From contig CAWBJO010000009.1 in NCBI GenBank assembly GCA_963789175.1, positions 62,001 through 126,000 on the forward strand: a stretch of 64,000 bases of DNA. Direction: 5' to 3'. The position numbers and the translations under genes are program-made. Positions 53,628 through 62,914 of the stretch are shown piece by piece. The stretch's first letter is position 1. Each line of letters begins with the position of its first letter. Source of the stretch: CAWBJO01 sp963789175. GTDB lineage: Bacteria > Pseudomonadota > Alphaproteobacteria > Rhizobiales > Aestuariivirgaceae. The notes beneath the pieces are model-generated. The model had not been told where the DNA came from and did no database searches. It worked only from the letters and a program-made list of their open reading frames with translations.

Positions 53628-56273
53628 ATGGTCAGAGCGAAACCGCCGACGATCCACCTGAAGGACTACCGGCCGCCGACGCACCTCGTTGAAACCGTTG
53701 CTCTGGACGTCAAGCTGGACGCCGTCGACACCCGGGTCCGTTCCAGGCTCAACGTGGTGCCCAACCCCGGATCGCCGGAGAAGGGGGCGCCGCTGGCGCT
53801 CGACGGCGAAGGCATCGAGCTCCACGCCGTCCGGCTCGACGGGCGGCAGCTCGCGCCGTCGGCCTACGAGGTCGCCGGCAAGCGACTGGTGCTCCACGCC
53901 CCGCCGGGCCGCCGGTTCGAGCTCGAGATCGAGACGGGCTGCTCGCCTAAGGCCAACACCGAACTCTCCGGGCTCTATCTCAGCAACGGCATCTACTGCA
54001 CGCAGTGCGAGGCGGAAGGATTTCGCCGCATCACCTATTTCCCGGACCGTCCGGACGTGCTGTCGCGCTTCAGCGTGCGGCTGGAGGCGGACAAGAACGA
54101 GGCGCCGGTGCTGCTCGCCAACGGCAATCTCAAGGAGAGCGGCGACGTCGCCGGCACCAACCGGCACTTCGCACTGTGGGAGGATCCGTTCCCCAAGCCC
54201 GCCTACCTCTTCGCCATGGTGGGCGGCGACCTCGCCGCCGTCGAGGACGGCTTCACAACCATGTCGGGCCGCAAGGTCGCGCTGCGCATCTTCGTCGAAC
54301 GCGGCAAGGAGGACCGCTGCGGCTGGGCGATGGAATCGATCAAGGCCTCGATGGCGTGGGACGAGAAGGCCTACAGGCGCGAGTACGATCTAGACGTCTT
54401 CATGGTGGTGGCGGTGTCGATGTTCAACATGGGCGCCATGGAGAACAAGGGCCTCAACATCTTCAACGACAAGTACGTGCTAGCGCAGCCGGAGAGCGCC
54501 ACCGACCTCGACTACGTGAACATCGAGGCGATCATAGCGCACGAGTACTTCCATAACTGGACCGGCAACCGCATCACCTGCCGGGACTGGTTCCAGCTGT
54601 GCCTGAAGGAAGGCCTGACGGTGTTTCGCGACCAGGAATTCAGCTCCGACATGCGGTCGCGCGCCGTGAAGCGCATCCAGGACGTGCGGACGCTGCGCGC
54701 CCAGCAGTTCCCGGAGGATGCAGGGCCCCTCGCCCATCCGGTGCGGCCCGCCTCCTACATCGAGATCAACAACTTCTACACGGCGACGGTCTACGAGAAA
54801 GGCGCCGAGATCGTCCGCATGATGAAGACCCTGCTCGGCCCGGCCACTTTCCGGAAGGCGATGGACCTCTATTTCGAGCGCCACGACGGCGAGGCGGCGA
54901 CGGTCGAAGATTTCGTCGCCTGCATGGCCGATGCATCGGGGCGCGACTTCAAGCCGTTCTTCCGGTGGTATCGCCAGGCGGGAACGCCGGAGGTGCGGGC
55001 GACCGGCACCTACGACGCCAGGAAGAAAGTCTACGAGCTCAGGGTCACGCAGCGCACGCCGCCCACCCCCGGGCAGGCCGCCAAGCAGCCTTTGCACATC
55101 CCGCTCGCCATCGGCCTGGTCGGCCCGAACGGTCACGACATGGCGCTGGAGACCGCCGACGGACCGCTCGACGAACCGATCCTCGAACTCACCAAGAGGT
55201 CGCAGACGTTCCGGTTCACCAACATCGGCTCGCGGCCGGTGCCGTCGATCAACCGCGGCTTCTCGGCACCCATCCGGCTGAAGACCAACCTTGCCGAAAA
55301 GGACCTCATCTTCCTCATGGCCAACGACGGCGATCCGTTCAATCGCTGGGAAGCCTGCCAGTCGCTCAGCCGCGCCCTGATCGTCGACGCGATGGCGAAG
55401 CACAAGTCGCGCCGCAGCCCTGCCGCGCCGCGCGCCTTCGCCGATGCGCTGAAGCACACGCTCGCCGATGCGCGGCTCGATGCGCAGTTCCTGGCGCTCA
55501 TGCTGGCGCTGCCGACCGAGCAGGACATCGCCGGCGACATGACGCGCAACGTCGATCCCGACCTCGTGCACCGGGCGCGCGACGGCCTGCGCGCCCGTCT
55601 CGGCCGGACGCTCGCGCCTGAACTCCTGCGCATCTACGAGTCGTCCGAAGTGAAAGGAACCTATGCGCCCGATCCCGTCGGCTCCGGCAAGCGGGCGCTG
55701 CGGCACGCGGCGCTGGCGCTCTACGCCGCCGGCGATCCGCAAAGCGGCGCCGAACTCGCCATCCGACATTTCCGCGAGGCGCGGAACATGACCGACACGA
55801 TCGGCGCACTCACTGCCCTCCTGCAGATCGACGTGCCCGAGCGCGACCAGGCGCTGGAGCTGTTCCTCGCCAAGCACGGCGATGATCACCTGCTCGTCGA
55901 CAAATGGTTCTCGCTGCATGCGCAGGTGCCGTCCGCCGACGCGCCGGCGCGCGTGCGGTCGCTCCTCGACCACCCGCTGTTCAACTGGCAGTCGCCGAAC
56001 CGCTTCCGCGCGCTGCTGGGAACGTTCGCGGCATTCAATCCGGTCGGCTTCCACGCCGCCGACGGCGCCGGCTACCGGCTGGTCGCCGAAGCGATCGTCA
56101 AGCTCGACCGCAGCAACCCGCAGGTCGCGGCGCGGCTCGCCGGCAGCTTCAAGACCTACAGGTCGCTGGAGGCGAAACGGCGCGCGCTGGCGCGGCGGGC
56201 GCTGCGAACGATCCTCGATGCGACCCCGCTGTCGCGCGACACCTACGAGATCGTGACGCGCTCGATGGCGTGA
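53628..56273 (+). CDS. pepN: Aminopeptidase N
   Basis: The 881-residue M1 metallopeptidase has the exopeptidase motif GAMENKG (269-275), the zinc motif HEYFHNWTGNR (305-315) and the downstream Glu in LKEGLTVFRDQEF. The positions match E. coli PepN closely. An Ig-like domain and a C-terminal helical domain (DUF3458 type) follow. It trims N-terminal residues from peptides in the cytoplasm. It is monocistronic, 85 bases from the divergent GreA-family gene. Confidence 0.95.
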   Translation: MVRAKPPTIHLKDYRPPTHLVETVALDVKLDAVDTRVRSRLNVVPNPGSPEKGAPLALDGEGIELHAVRLDGRQLAPSAYEVAGKRLVLHAPPGRRFELEIETGCSPKANTELSGLYLSNGIYCTQCEAEGFRRITYFPDRPDVLSRFSVRLEADKNEAPVLLANGNLKESGDVAGTNRHFALWEDPFPKPAYLFAMVGGDLAAVEDGFTTMSGRKVALRIFVERGKEDRCGWAMESIKASMAWDEKAYRREYDLDVFMVVAVSMFNMGAMENKGLNIFNDKYVLAQPESATDLDYVNIEAIIAHEYFHNWTGNRITCRDWFQLCLKEGLTVFRDQEFSSDMRSRAVKRIQDVRTLRAQQFPEDAGPLAHPVRPASYIEINNFYTATVYEKGAEIVRMMKTLLGPATFRKAMDLYFERHDGEAATVEDFVACMADASGRDFKPFFRWYRQAGTPEVRATGTYDARKKVYELRVTQRTPPTPGQAAKQPLHIPLAIGLVGPNGHDMALETADGPLDEPILELTKRSQTFRFTNIGSRPVPSINRGFSAPIRLKTNLAEKDLIFLMANDGDPFNRWEACQSLSRALIVDAMAKHKSRRSPAAPRAFADALKHTLADARLDAQFLALMLALPTEQDIAGDMTRNVDPDLVHRARDGLRARLGRTLAPELLRIYESSEVKGTYAPDPVGSGKRALRHAALALYAAGDPQSGAELAIRHFREARNMTDTIGALTALLQIDVPERDQALELFLAKHGDDHLLVDKWFSLHAQVPSADAPARVRSLLDHPLFNWQSPNRFRALLGTFAAFNPVGFHAADGAGYRLVAEAIVKLDRSNPQVAARLAGSFKTYRSLEAKRRALARRALRTILDATPLSRDTYEIVTRSMA

Positions 56274-56456
56274 TTCGCAGGGCTCCCCCGTCGGAGGGCC
56301 AGGGCAACCCTCGCATGCCTCCGGCGAGCCTCCCGAATACTGGACAAGGCACCCCCGATTCGACTCAAATAGTTGAAGTGATTCTTCGTCGGTGAATGGC
56401 GTTGCAATGAGAAAAAGACTCCAAGAACACAATTTTCCGGGCGTCAGGGGCACGCG

Positions 56457-58772
56457 GTGGCAAAAACGCAACTCGGCGAACTTTTCTTCAAGGAACGAAA
56501 GCTCCGGCTTCCCGTCGCCGCGCCACGCTGGGCGAGCATCGCCATTTCGGAGCGTGCGCTTCGCAACCTCATCACCATCCTGATCGCGCTCTTCCTCGCC
56601 ACCCTCGGGGCGGCGCTCATCCTGCAATTGTCGATCAGCCGCCGCGCGCACATCGTCGAGCACAACCGCTTGTCCGTTCTCCATGCGGAGATCGCGGCGC
56701 GACGGCTCAGCGTGTCGCTCGGCGCCGGCATCGGCGCCGACAGCACGCCGCGGGCGCCGCTGCAGGAGGATATCGAGACGGCGGTGCCGCTGCCCGACCG
56801 TCCCCTCGACCGCACGTTCCTGCTCACCGACGCGAGCGGCATGATCCGCGCGATGCTGCCGAGGAACGATGCGCTGAGCGGGCGGTCGCTGTTCGAGGTC
56901 CTGCCGGCGGCGCGGTTCCTGGCGGCGGGCCAGGACGAGCGGGACATGCAGCTCACCAAGCTCGCCGACGGGAGCGACGCCTTCGCCATCGTTCTCGGTC
57001 TCGATCCGCATCCCGGGATGCTGGCCGTCGTCCAGTTGCGCAGCGACCTGCTGCAAGGCTGGAAGCGCAACGTCACTCAGATCACCACCCTCTTCACGGT
57101 GACGCTCGGCGTGCTCGTGCTGCTCGGCGGCGCCTTTCACTGGCAGGCGGCGCGCGCCGCCGAGGCCGACCGGACGCTGGCGGTGGCGACTGAGCGCCTC
57201 GACAAGGCGCTCGACCGAGGCAAATGCGGATTGTGGGACTGGGACATCGCGCGCGGACAGATCTTCTGGTCGCGCTCGATGTTCGACATCCTCGGGCTCG
57301 AGCCGCGCGGCGACTTCCTGTCCTACGGCGAGGTCGCAGAGCTGCTCCACCCCGAGGACGAGCCGATCGACCGCTCCGCCGAGCAGATGCTGCAGGGCTG
57401 GCGCGGCTCCTTCGACCGCGAGTTCCGCATGAAGCACCGCGACGGGCACTTCGTGTGGCTGAGGGCGCGAGCCGAGCTCGCCGCCACTCCCGACGAGGAA
57501 GGGCCGCATCTGGTGGGCATCGTCATCGACATCTCGGAACAGAAGACCGCCGACCGGCTCAACCAGGAAGCGGAGCTGCGCCTAAAGGACGCGATCGAGA
57601 ACATCTCGGAGGCGTTCGTGCTGTGGGACGCCGACAACCGGCTCGTCATGTGCAATTCGAAATACCAGCAGTTCCACACCCTGCCGGCCAGCGTATGCGC
57701 GCCGAACACGCCCTACGACGTCGTCGCCAAGGCGGCGCGGGAGCCGGTGGTGCGCCAGCGCGTGCCGGTTGCCCTCGGCGAGATCGCGGAAGGCAACACC
57801 TTCGAGGTGCAGCTCGACGACCGGCGGTGGCTGCAGATCAACGAGCGGCGCACCAAGGACGGCGGCTTCGTCTCGGTCGGCACCGACATCACGCCGCTCA
57901 AGAAGCACGAGGAGCGGCTCATCCTGTCGGAGCGTGAGCTCATGAACTCGGTGCGCGACCTGCAGAAGTCGCGCATGGCCCTGGAGCAGCAGTCGCAGCG
58001 GCTGGCCGACCTCGCCGAAAAGTATTCGCGCGAGAAGACGCGGGCCGAGGAAGCCAACCGCTCGAAGTCGGAGTTTCTCGCCAACATGAGCCACGAGCTG
58101 CGCACACCGCTCAATGCCATCATCGGCTTCAGCGAGGTGATGGAGCAGCAATTCTTCGGCCCGATCGGAGCGGACAAGTATCTCGAATATGCGCGCGACA
58201 TCCACCGCAGCGGCCAGTATCTGCTCGACGTCATCAGCGACATCCTCGACATGTCGAAGATCGAAGCCGGGCGCGTGCAGCTCGAGGTCAAGCCGACCAG
58301 CATGCTGGCCATCATCGAGGAAGCGCTGAGGATCGTCACGCCGCGGGCGCTGGAAGGCCGCGTCGACATCCACGCCGAGCTGTCGAAGAAGATCAGCGTC
58401 GAGGCCGACAAGCGGGCGCTCAAGCAGGTGCTGATCAACCTCATCGCCAACGCCGTGAAGTTCACGCCCGAATACGGCTCGGTCACCATCTCGGCAGCCG
58501 AGAAGAGCGGCGCCGTCGAGATCGTCATCGCCGACACCGGCATCGGCATCCCGTCCGGCGACCTGCACAAGATCGGCCGGCCGTTCGAGCAGGTCGAGAA
58601 CCAGTTCACCAAGACCAAGAGCGGCTCAGGCCTCGGCCTCGCCATCTCGAAATCGCTCATCGAGCTGCACGGCGGATCGCTGGCGATCGAGAGCGAGGAA
58701 GGCCGGGGCACGACGGTGACGGTCGTGATCCCGCGGGCCGCCGACGCCGGCAAGAGCCAGGCGGTCGCCTGA
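56457..58772 (+). CDS. PAS-domain membrane sensor histidine kinase
   Basis: The 771-residue kinase starts at GTG 56457. A membrane helix near residues 38-60 and a second near 210-230 bracket a short periplasmic region. A PAS domain (GKCGLWDWDIARGQIFWS), a second PAS-like domain (ISEAFVLWDADNRLVMCN) and a coiled coil lead to the HisKA box MSHELRTPLNAIIGF (His546). The HATPase domain has LINLIANAVKFTPEYG, DTGIGIP and SGSGLGLAISK. No response regulator is adjacent, so its partner is elsewhere. Similar pepN-linked kinases occur in rhizobial genomes. Confidence 0.93.
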   Translation: MAKTQLGELFFKERKLRLPVAAPRWASIAISERALRNLITILIALFLATLGAALILQLSISRRAHIVEHNRLSVLHAEIAARRLSVSLGAGIGADSTPRAPLQEDIETAVPLPDRPLDRTFLLTDASGMIRAMLPRNDALSGRSLFEVLPAARFLAAGQDERDMQLTKLADGSDAFAIVLGLDPHPGMLAVVQLRSDLLQGWKRNVTQITTLFTVTLGVLVLLGGAFHWQAARAAEADRTLAVATERLDKALDRGKCGLWDWDIARGQIFWSRSMFDILGLEPRGDFLSYGEVAELLHPEDEPIDRSAEQMLQGWRGSFDREFRMKHRDGHFVWLRARAELAATPDEEGPHLVGIVIDISEQKTADRLNQEAELRLKDAIENISEAFVLWDADNRLVMCNSKYQQFHTLPASVCAPNTPYDVVAKAAREPVVRQRVPVALGEIAEGNTFEVQLDDRRWLQINERRTKDGGFVSVGTDITPLKKHEERLILSERELMNSVRDLQKSRMALEQQSQRLADLAEKYSREKTRAEEANRSKSEFLANMSHELRTPLNAIIGFSEVMEQQFFGPIGADKYLEYARDIHRSGQYLLDVISDILDMSKIEAGRVQLEVKPTSMLAIIEEALRIVTPRALEGRVDIHAELSKKISVEADKRALKQVLINLIANAVKFTPEYGSVTISAAEKSGAVEIVIADTGIGIPSGDLHKIGRPFEQVENQFTKTKSGSGLGLAISKSLIELHGGSLAIESEEGRGTTVTVVIPRAADAGKSQAVA

Positions 58773-58804
58773 ATGGGCCGACCGGCCAAGGCGCCCTAGA
58801 ACTC

Positions 58805-59377
58805 CTAGAATTCGGCGATCTCGTCGAGCATATCGCGCCAGCGCCGGGCGAGCGCTTTTCGCAGGCCGCGCCTGGAGCGGGCGAGAAGCGATTCGAGCGC
58901 CTCGCGGGTCACGTCAAGGGCGGCGGCGGCCGTCCGCTGGTCCATCCCTTCGAAATGAACCAGGATAAGGGCGAGGCGCTGCCGCCCCGGCAGGAGGTCG
59001 AGCGCCGCCTCGATCTCCCGGCACAGCATGGCGCGCTTCAAGACGCGGTCCGACGCGGCGGTCTCGTCGGCGCGATCAGGACAATGGTCGACCGGCAACG
59101 TCCGGCGCTGGCGCAGCCGGTCGAAGGCCAGGTTGCTCGCCACCCGCGTCAACCAGGCCGCCAGGCTGGCTTCGTCGCGAATGCGGTCGACCTCGCTCCA
59201 CAGCTTGAGGAACGTCTCCTGGGCGACCTCCTGCGCGTCCGCCTCGTTCTTCAGAAGCCGGTTGGCGACGCGACTGAGACGGCCATGATGGGTGGCGACC
59301 ACGCGGGCAAAGGCGGCATGGTCGCGCTCGACGAGCTGCGGGAGAAGAACTCGGCCCTTCATCGGCGCGGCGGCCAT
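58805..59377 (-). CDS. ECF-type RNA polymerase sigma factor
   Basis: The 190-residue protein has sigma region 2 (AFARVVATHHGRLSRVANRLLKNEADAQEVAQETFLKLW) and region 4 (IEAALDLLPGRQRLALILVHFEGMDQRTAAAALDVTREALESLLARSRRGLRKAL). An alternative start five codons later (MKGRVLLPQ) is possible. No anti-sigma gene is adjacent. It lies 47 bases downstream of the EF-hand gene on the same strand, so the two probably form an operon. Confidence 0.92.
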   Translation of the reverse strand: MAAAPMKGRVLLPQLVERDHAAFARVVATHHGRLSRVANRLLKNEADAQEVAQETFLKLWSEVDRIRDEASLAAWLTRVASNLAFDRLRQRRTLPVDHCPDRADETAASDRVLKRAMLCREIEAALDLLPGRQRLALILVHFEGMDQRTAAAALDVTREALESLLARSRRGLRKALARRWRDMLDEIAEF

Positions 59378-59424
59378 GAATCGAGGACAAGCGGCACTTT
59401 CGACCCCTCGCCCGTGCGGAGGCC

Positions 59425-59895
59425 TTAGGGCTGCTCTTCCGGAGTTTCGGTTTCGTCCTTCTGGTCGGCCGCCTCCTTGCGCGCCGGACGGTAGCCCTGG
59501 GCCTCCTCGGGCGTCAGGACGCCGTCGCCGTTCCGGTCGGCGTCGATGAACTCCATCTTCACGATGGCGAGCACCTCGGTCGAGGAGATGACGTCGTCGC
59601 GGTCGGAATCGAGATCATTCAGGAGCCGGTCACGACGCCCTTCCATCTGCTTGAGAATCGCCGCATCGATCTCGGACTTGCTCACGGCGCCGTCCTTGTC
59701 GCCGTCATAGCGTTCGAGGCGCTTTGCGGCCCGCGGCGACAGCTCCTCCACCGTCAGCTTGCCGTCCTTGTTGCCGTCCAACTGGCTGAAGGCCCGCTTG
59801 CCGGCCGGGAGGCTGGCGCTCGCCGCCATGGCAGGCACGGACGCCGCAAAGCACAGGGCGGCCGAAATGATGAATGAAATTCCAATTCGTTTCAC
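59425..59895 (-). CDS. Exported multi-EF-hand protein
   Basis: The 156-residue product has a signal peptide (KRIGISFIISAALCF..., cleavage after AMA) and four EF-hand-like loops: DGNKDGKLTVEE, DGDKDGAVSKSE, DSDRDDVISSTE and DADRNGDGVLTPEE. It should bind calcium in the periplasm. GTG 59895 is preferred because GGAAGG sits nine bases upstream; the ATG at 59904 directly touches that ribosome site. It precedes an ECF sigma gene. Confidence 0.87.
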   Translation of the reverse strand: MKRIGISFIISAALCFAASVPAMAASASLPAGKRAFSQLDGNKDGKLTVEELSPRAAKRLERYDGDKDGAVSKSEIDAAILKQMEGRRDRLLNDLDSDRDDVISSTEVLAIVKMEFIDADRNGDGVLTPEEAQGYRPARKEAADQKDETETPEEQP

Positions 59896-59986
59896 AGTAT
59901 GCATCCTTCCAATGTCGGTGCTGAAATCCATCGGCAATGTAGACGGTCGAGGACGGCAAATTCCGTCGCGGTTGCAGCAAAAATTC

Positions 59987-62902
59987 TCAGAAATCTCCGA
60001 TCAGGCGCGCGAAGACACGCCGCACCTCCGCCTGGCTGTCGGCGATGCGGGCCTCGGCGGCAGCATGGTCAGGGGATTCCGCCGCCGCGGCGAGGAGATG
60101 TTGAAGGCCCCGGGGGAAGATCGCGGAAAAATTCTTGCCGACGCACAGGCGAAGGACCTGGGTGAGACGCTGGTAGAGCCGGCAGGCGTTGCGCAGGGTC
60201 TCGAAGTCGCCGGTCTTCAGAAGCCCGAGGCGGTGAGCAACCTCGAGCGCCCGGCCGGTGTTCGGCTCGAGCAGCGAGGAATGGGCGGAGGCGTGCGCGA
60301 TGGCGAGGAACTGGGCGACGAACTCGACATCGATCAGCCCGCCGCGTTCATGCTTCAGGTCCCAGAGACCGCTCGACCCGAGCTCCGTCCACATGCGGCG
60401 GCGCATGTCGAGCACGTCGATGCGCGTCGCCTCCGGATCGCGTCGCTGGCACAGGGCATGGGCGATGGCGCGCTCGACGACGCCGCAGAACGAGGGATCG
60501 CCGGCGACGACGCGGGCGCGCGTCAGGGCCAGTTTCTCCCAAGCCCAGGCGGAACCCTGGTGATAGGTCTCGAAGCTCTCGATGCGGGTGGCGACCGGCC
60601 CCTTGTTGCCCGACGGCCTGAGGCGCATGTCGACCTCATAGAGCACGCCCTCGGCGGTCGGCGAGGACAAGGCGGCGATCAGCCTCTGAGTCAGGCGCGT
60701 ATAATACTGCATGACGCTCAAGGGGCGCCTGCCGTCCGACATGTCCGCATCACCGGTGCCGTAGATGAGCATGAGGTCGAGATCGGAGGCGGCCGTCATC
60801 TCGCTGCCGCCGAGCTTGCCCAGGGCGACGACCGCGACCTCGTCCCTCGGGAAAGTTCCGTGACGAGCGCCGATGTCGCGCCGGGTGGCGGCGAGCAGCC
60901 GGTCGATCAGCGCATCGGCGAGAGCGGAGAAGGCAACCCCGGCCGCCTCGGCGTTGACCGGATCGGACAGGATGGCGACGCCGGTGCGAAACATCTGCTC
61001 GCGGCCGACGATGCGGGCCTGATCGAGGCAGGGTTCGAAGGCGAGGCCCGACCCGGCCAGCGAGGCGGTGGAGCGGCGCAGCTCGTCGCGGTCGGGCATC
61101 CGGCCGGGCGCATCCGCATCCAAGATCGCGTCCAGCACCTTGGGGCGCAGCGACAGTTCCTCAGCAAGGCGCGGCGCGATACCGAGAATGCGGGCGAGGA
61201 GCTCGAGAAGGTCGGGATTGGCCTTGAGCATGGAGAAGATCTGCACGCCCGAGGACAGGCGGGAGAGAAACTGGTCGAAGGCGAGGAAGGCGGCGTCGGC
61301 GTCGCCGGTGCGCGACAGCGCCGTCAGCAGCTCGGGCATGATCTCGGTCAGGATCTCCTTGGCGCGGGCCGAGCGGGTCGCCGCATAGCGGCCGAAATGC
61401 CAGCCCCGGATGGTCGCCGACACCTCGCTCGCCTGACGGAATCCCATGCGGGCCAGTGTCTCGAGCGTGCCGGGATCGTCCTCGCCGCCGGTGAAGACGA
61501 GGCTCCCTCGCTCGCCGCCGAGCGCTCCCGCCTTCTCGAAGAGCCGCGCATAGTGCTCCTGGACGGATTCGAACGTCTGGCGCAGTTCCGCCTCGAAGGC
61601 GGCGGCCGTCGCGAAGCCCGAGAAGCGCGCCAGGCGCTCGAAGGACTCGTCGTCGCGCGGCAGGTCGTGGGCCTGCTCGTCCGCCACCATCTGGATGCGG
61701 TGCTCGACATGGCGGAGAAAGCGGTAGCGGCTTGAGAGGTCGGCCGCCGCATCGGCGGCGATCCATCCAGCCTCGGCAAGAGCGGCCAGCATGTCGACGG
61801 TCCGCCGGCCGCGGAGCGACGGATTGCGGCCGCCGGCGATGAGCTGCTGGGTCTGGACGAAAAACTCGATCTCGCGGATGCCGCCGCGCCCGAGTTTCAC
61901 GTTGTGGCCGCGCACGGCGATCTTTCCGTGCCCCTTCACGGCGTCGATCTGGCGCTTCAACGACTGGATGTCGGCGATCGCCGCATAGTCGAGGTATTTC
62001 CGCCAGATGTAGGGGGTGAGCCGCTCCAGGAACGCCTCGCCCATGGCGATGTCGCCGGCGCAGGGGCGCGCCTTGATCATGGCGGCACGCTCCCAGTTCT
62101 GGCCCATGTTCTCGTAGTAGATGGCGGCCGCCTCGCAAGCGATTGCGATCTGGGTGGCCCGAGGGTCGGGGCGCAGGCGAAGGTCGACGCGGAAAGCGTA
62201 GCCGTCCGCGGTCGACTCCTGCAGGAGGCCGACGAGGCGCTTGGTCATGCGGACGAAGAACTTCGCCGGCTCGATGCCATCGGCGAGAAGACCGGCGCCC
62301 GATTCGTAAAGAACGATGAGATCGACGTCGCTCGAGTAGTTGAGCTCGCGCGCGCCGTGCTTGCCCATGGCCAGAACGACATAGCCCGAGCCCGCCTGCG
62401 GATCGTCGCCGGCGGGGCGCTTCAGCTGGCCGGCGCGGGCGGCGTCGCGCAGCAGGTAGACGATGGCGGCGCTCACGGCGGCGTCGGCGAGCTGCGCCAG
62501 CTCCTCCGTGAGGCGGTCGACGTCCCAGAAGCCGGCGAGATCGGCAAGGGCCAGGAGCAGCGAGGCGCGCGAGCGGACGCGGCGCAGGTCACGCATGATC
62601 GCCACGTCGTCTTCGGCGGTGCGGCCGCTGTCGCGCAATGAGTCGATGAGCGACCGGGCATGCGCGGCGATATCGCCGTCGAGCGCCTCGGCAAGCCAGG
62701 CCGGCTCGTTCAGCACGAGCTCGCGCAGATAGGGAGAAGCGCCGAACACCGCGTCCGCCAGGTTTCGGAGCCGCTCGTCCCGGTCGATGCGCGCCGCGAG
62801 GCCCGGAGCGCGCTCGGCCAGGTCGCGCCGGGCCCGCTCGACGGCCGCGCCGTCGGCAGGCGGCGGCAGCGGCTTGAACGTCGCGAAAAGATCCCCTGGC
62901 AT
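59987..62902 (-). CDS. glnE: Glutamine synthetase adenylyltransferase/adenylyl-removase
   Basis: The 971-residue bifunctional enzyme has two nucleotidyltransferase domains, each followed by a GlnD-PII-uridylyltransferase-like helical domain. The N-terminal one, with GKHGARELNYSSDVDLIVLY, removes AMP. The C-terminal one, with GKLGGSEMTAASDLDLMLIYG and MRLRPSGNKGPVAT, adds AMP to glutamine synthetase. PII proteins and glutamine set the balance. It starts 12 bases after the histidine kinase gene, so cotranscription is likely; the pairing is common in rhizobial genomes. Confidence 0.96.
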   Translation of the reverse strand: MPGDLFATFKPLPPPADGAAVERARRDLAERAPGLAARIDRDERLRNLADAVFGASPYLRELVLNEPAWLAEALDGDIAAHARSLIDSLRDSGRTAEDDVAIMRDLRRVRSRASLLLALADLAGFWDVDRLTEELAQLADAAVSAAIVYLLRDAARAGQLKRPAGDDPQAGSGYVVLAMGKHGARELNYSSDVDLIVLYESGAGLLADGIEPAKFFVRMTKRLVGLLQESTADGYAFRVDLRLRPDPRATQIAIACEAAAIYYENMGQNWERAAMIKARPCAGDIAMGEAFLERLTPYIWRKYLDYAAIADIQSLKRQIDAVKGHGKIAVRGHNVKLGRGGIREIEFFVQTQQLIAGGRNPSLRGRRTVDMLAALAEAGWIAADAAADLSSRYRFLRHVEHRIQMVADEQAHDLPRDDESFERLARFSGFATAAAFEAELRQTFESVQEHYARLFEKAGALGGERGSLVFTGGEDDPGTLETLARMGFRQASEVSATIRGWHFGRYAATRSARAKEILTEIMPELLTALSRTGDADAAFLAFDQFLSRLSSGVQIFSMLKANPDLLELLARILGIAPRLAEELSLRPKVLDAILDADAPGRMPDRDELRRSTASLAGSGLAFEPCLDQARIVGREQMFRTGVAILSDPVNAEAAGVAFSALADALIDRLLAATRRDIGARHGTFPRDEVAVVALGKLGGSEMTAASDLDLMLIYGTGDADMSDGRRPLSVMQYYTRLTQRLIAALSSPTAEGVLYEVDMRLRPSGNKGPVATRIESFETYHQGSAWAWEKLALTRARVVAGDPSFCGVVERAIAHALCQRRDPEATRIDVLDMRRRMWTELGSSGLWDLKHERGGLIDVEFVAQFLAIAHASAHSSLLEPNTGRALEVAHRLGLLKTGDFETLRNACRLYQRLTQVLRLCVGKNFSAIFPRGLQHLLAAAAESPDHAAAEARIADSQAEVRRVFARLIGDF

Positions 62903-62914
62903 GCAGGCGCGAGC

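Noticed and set aside
54480..57509. Very long minus-strand ORF (about 1009 codons) opposite pepN and the PAS kinase
   Set aside because: It is an antisense open frame produced by high GC and codon bias; the plus-strand genes have full catalytic motifs, and the antisense product has no recognisable domain.
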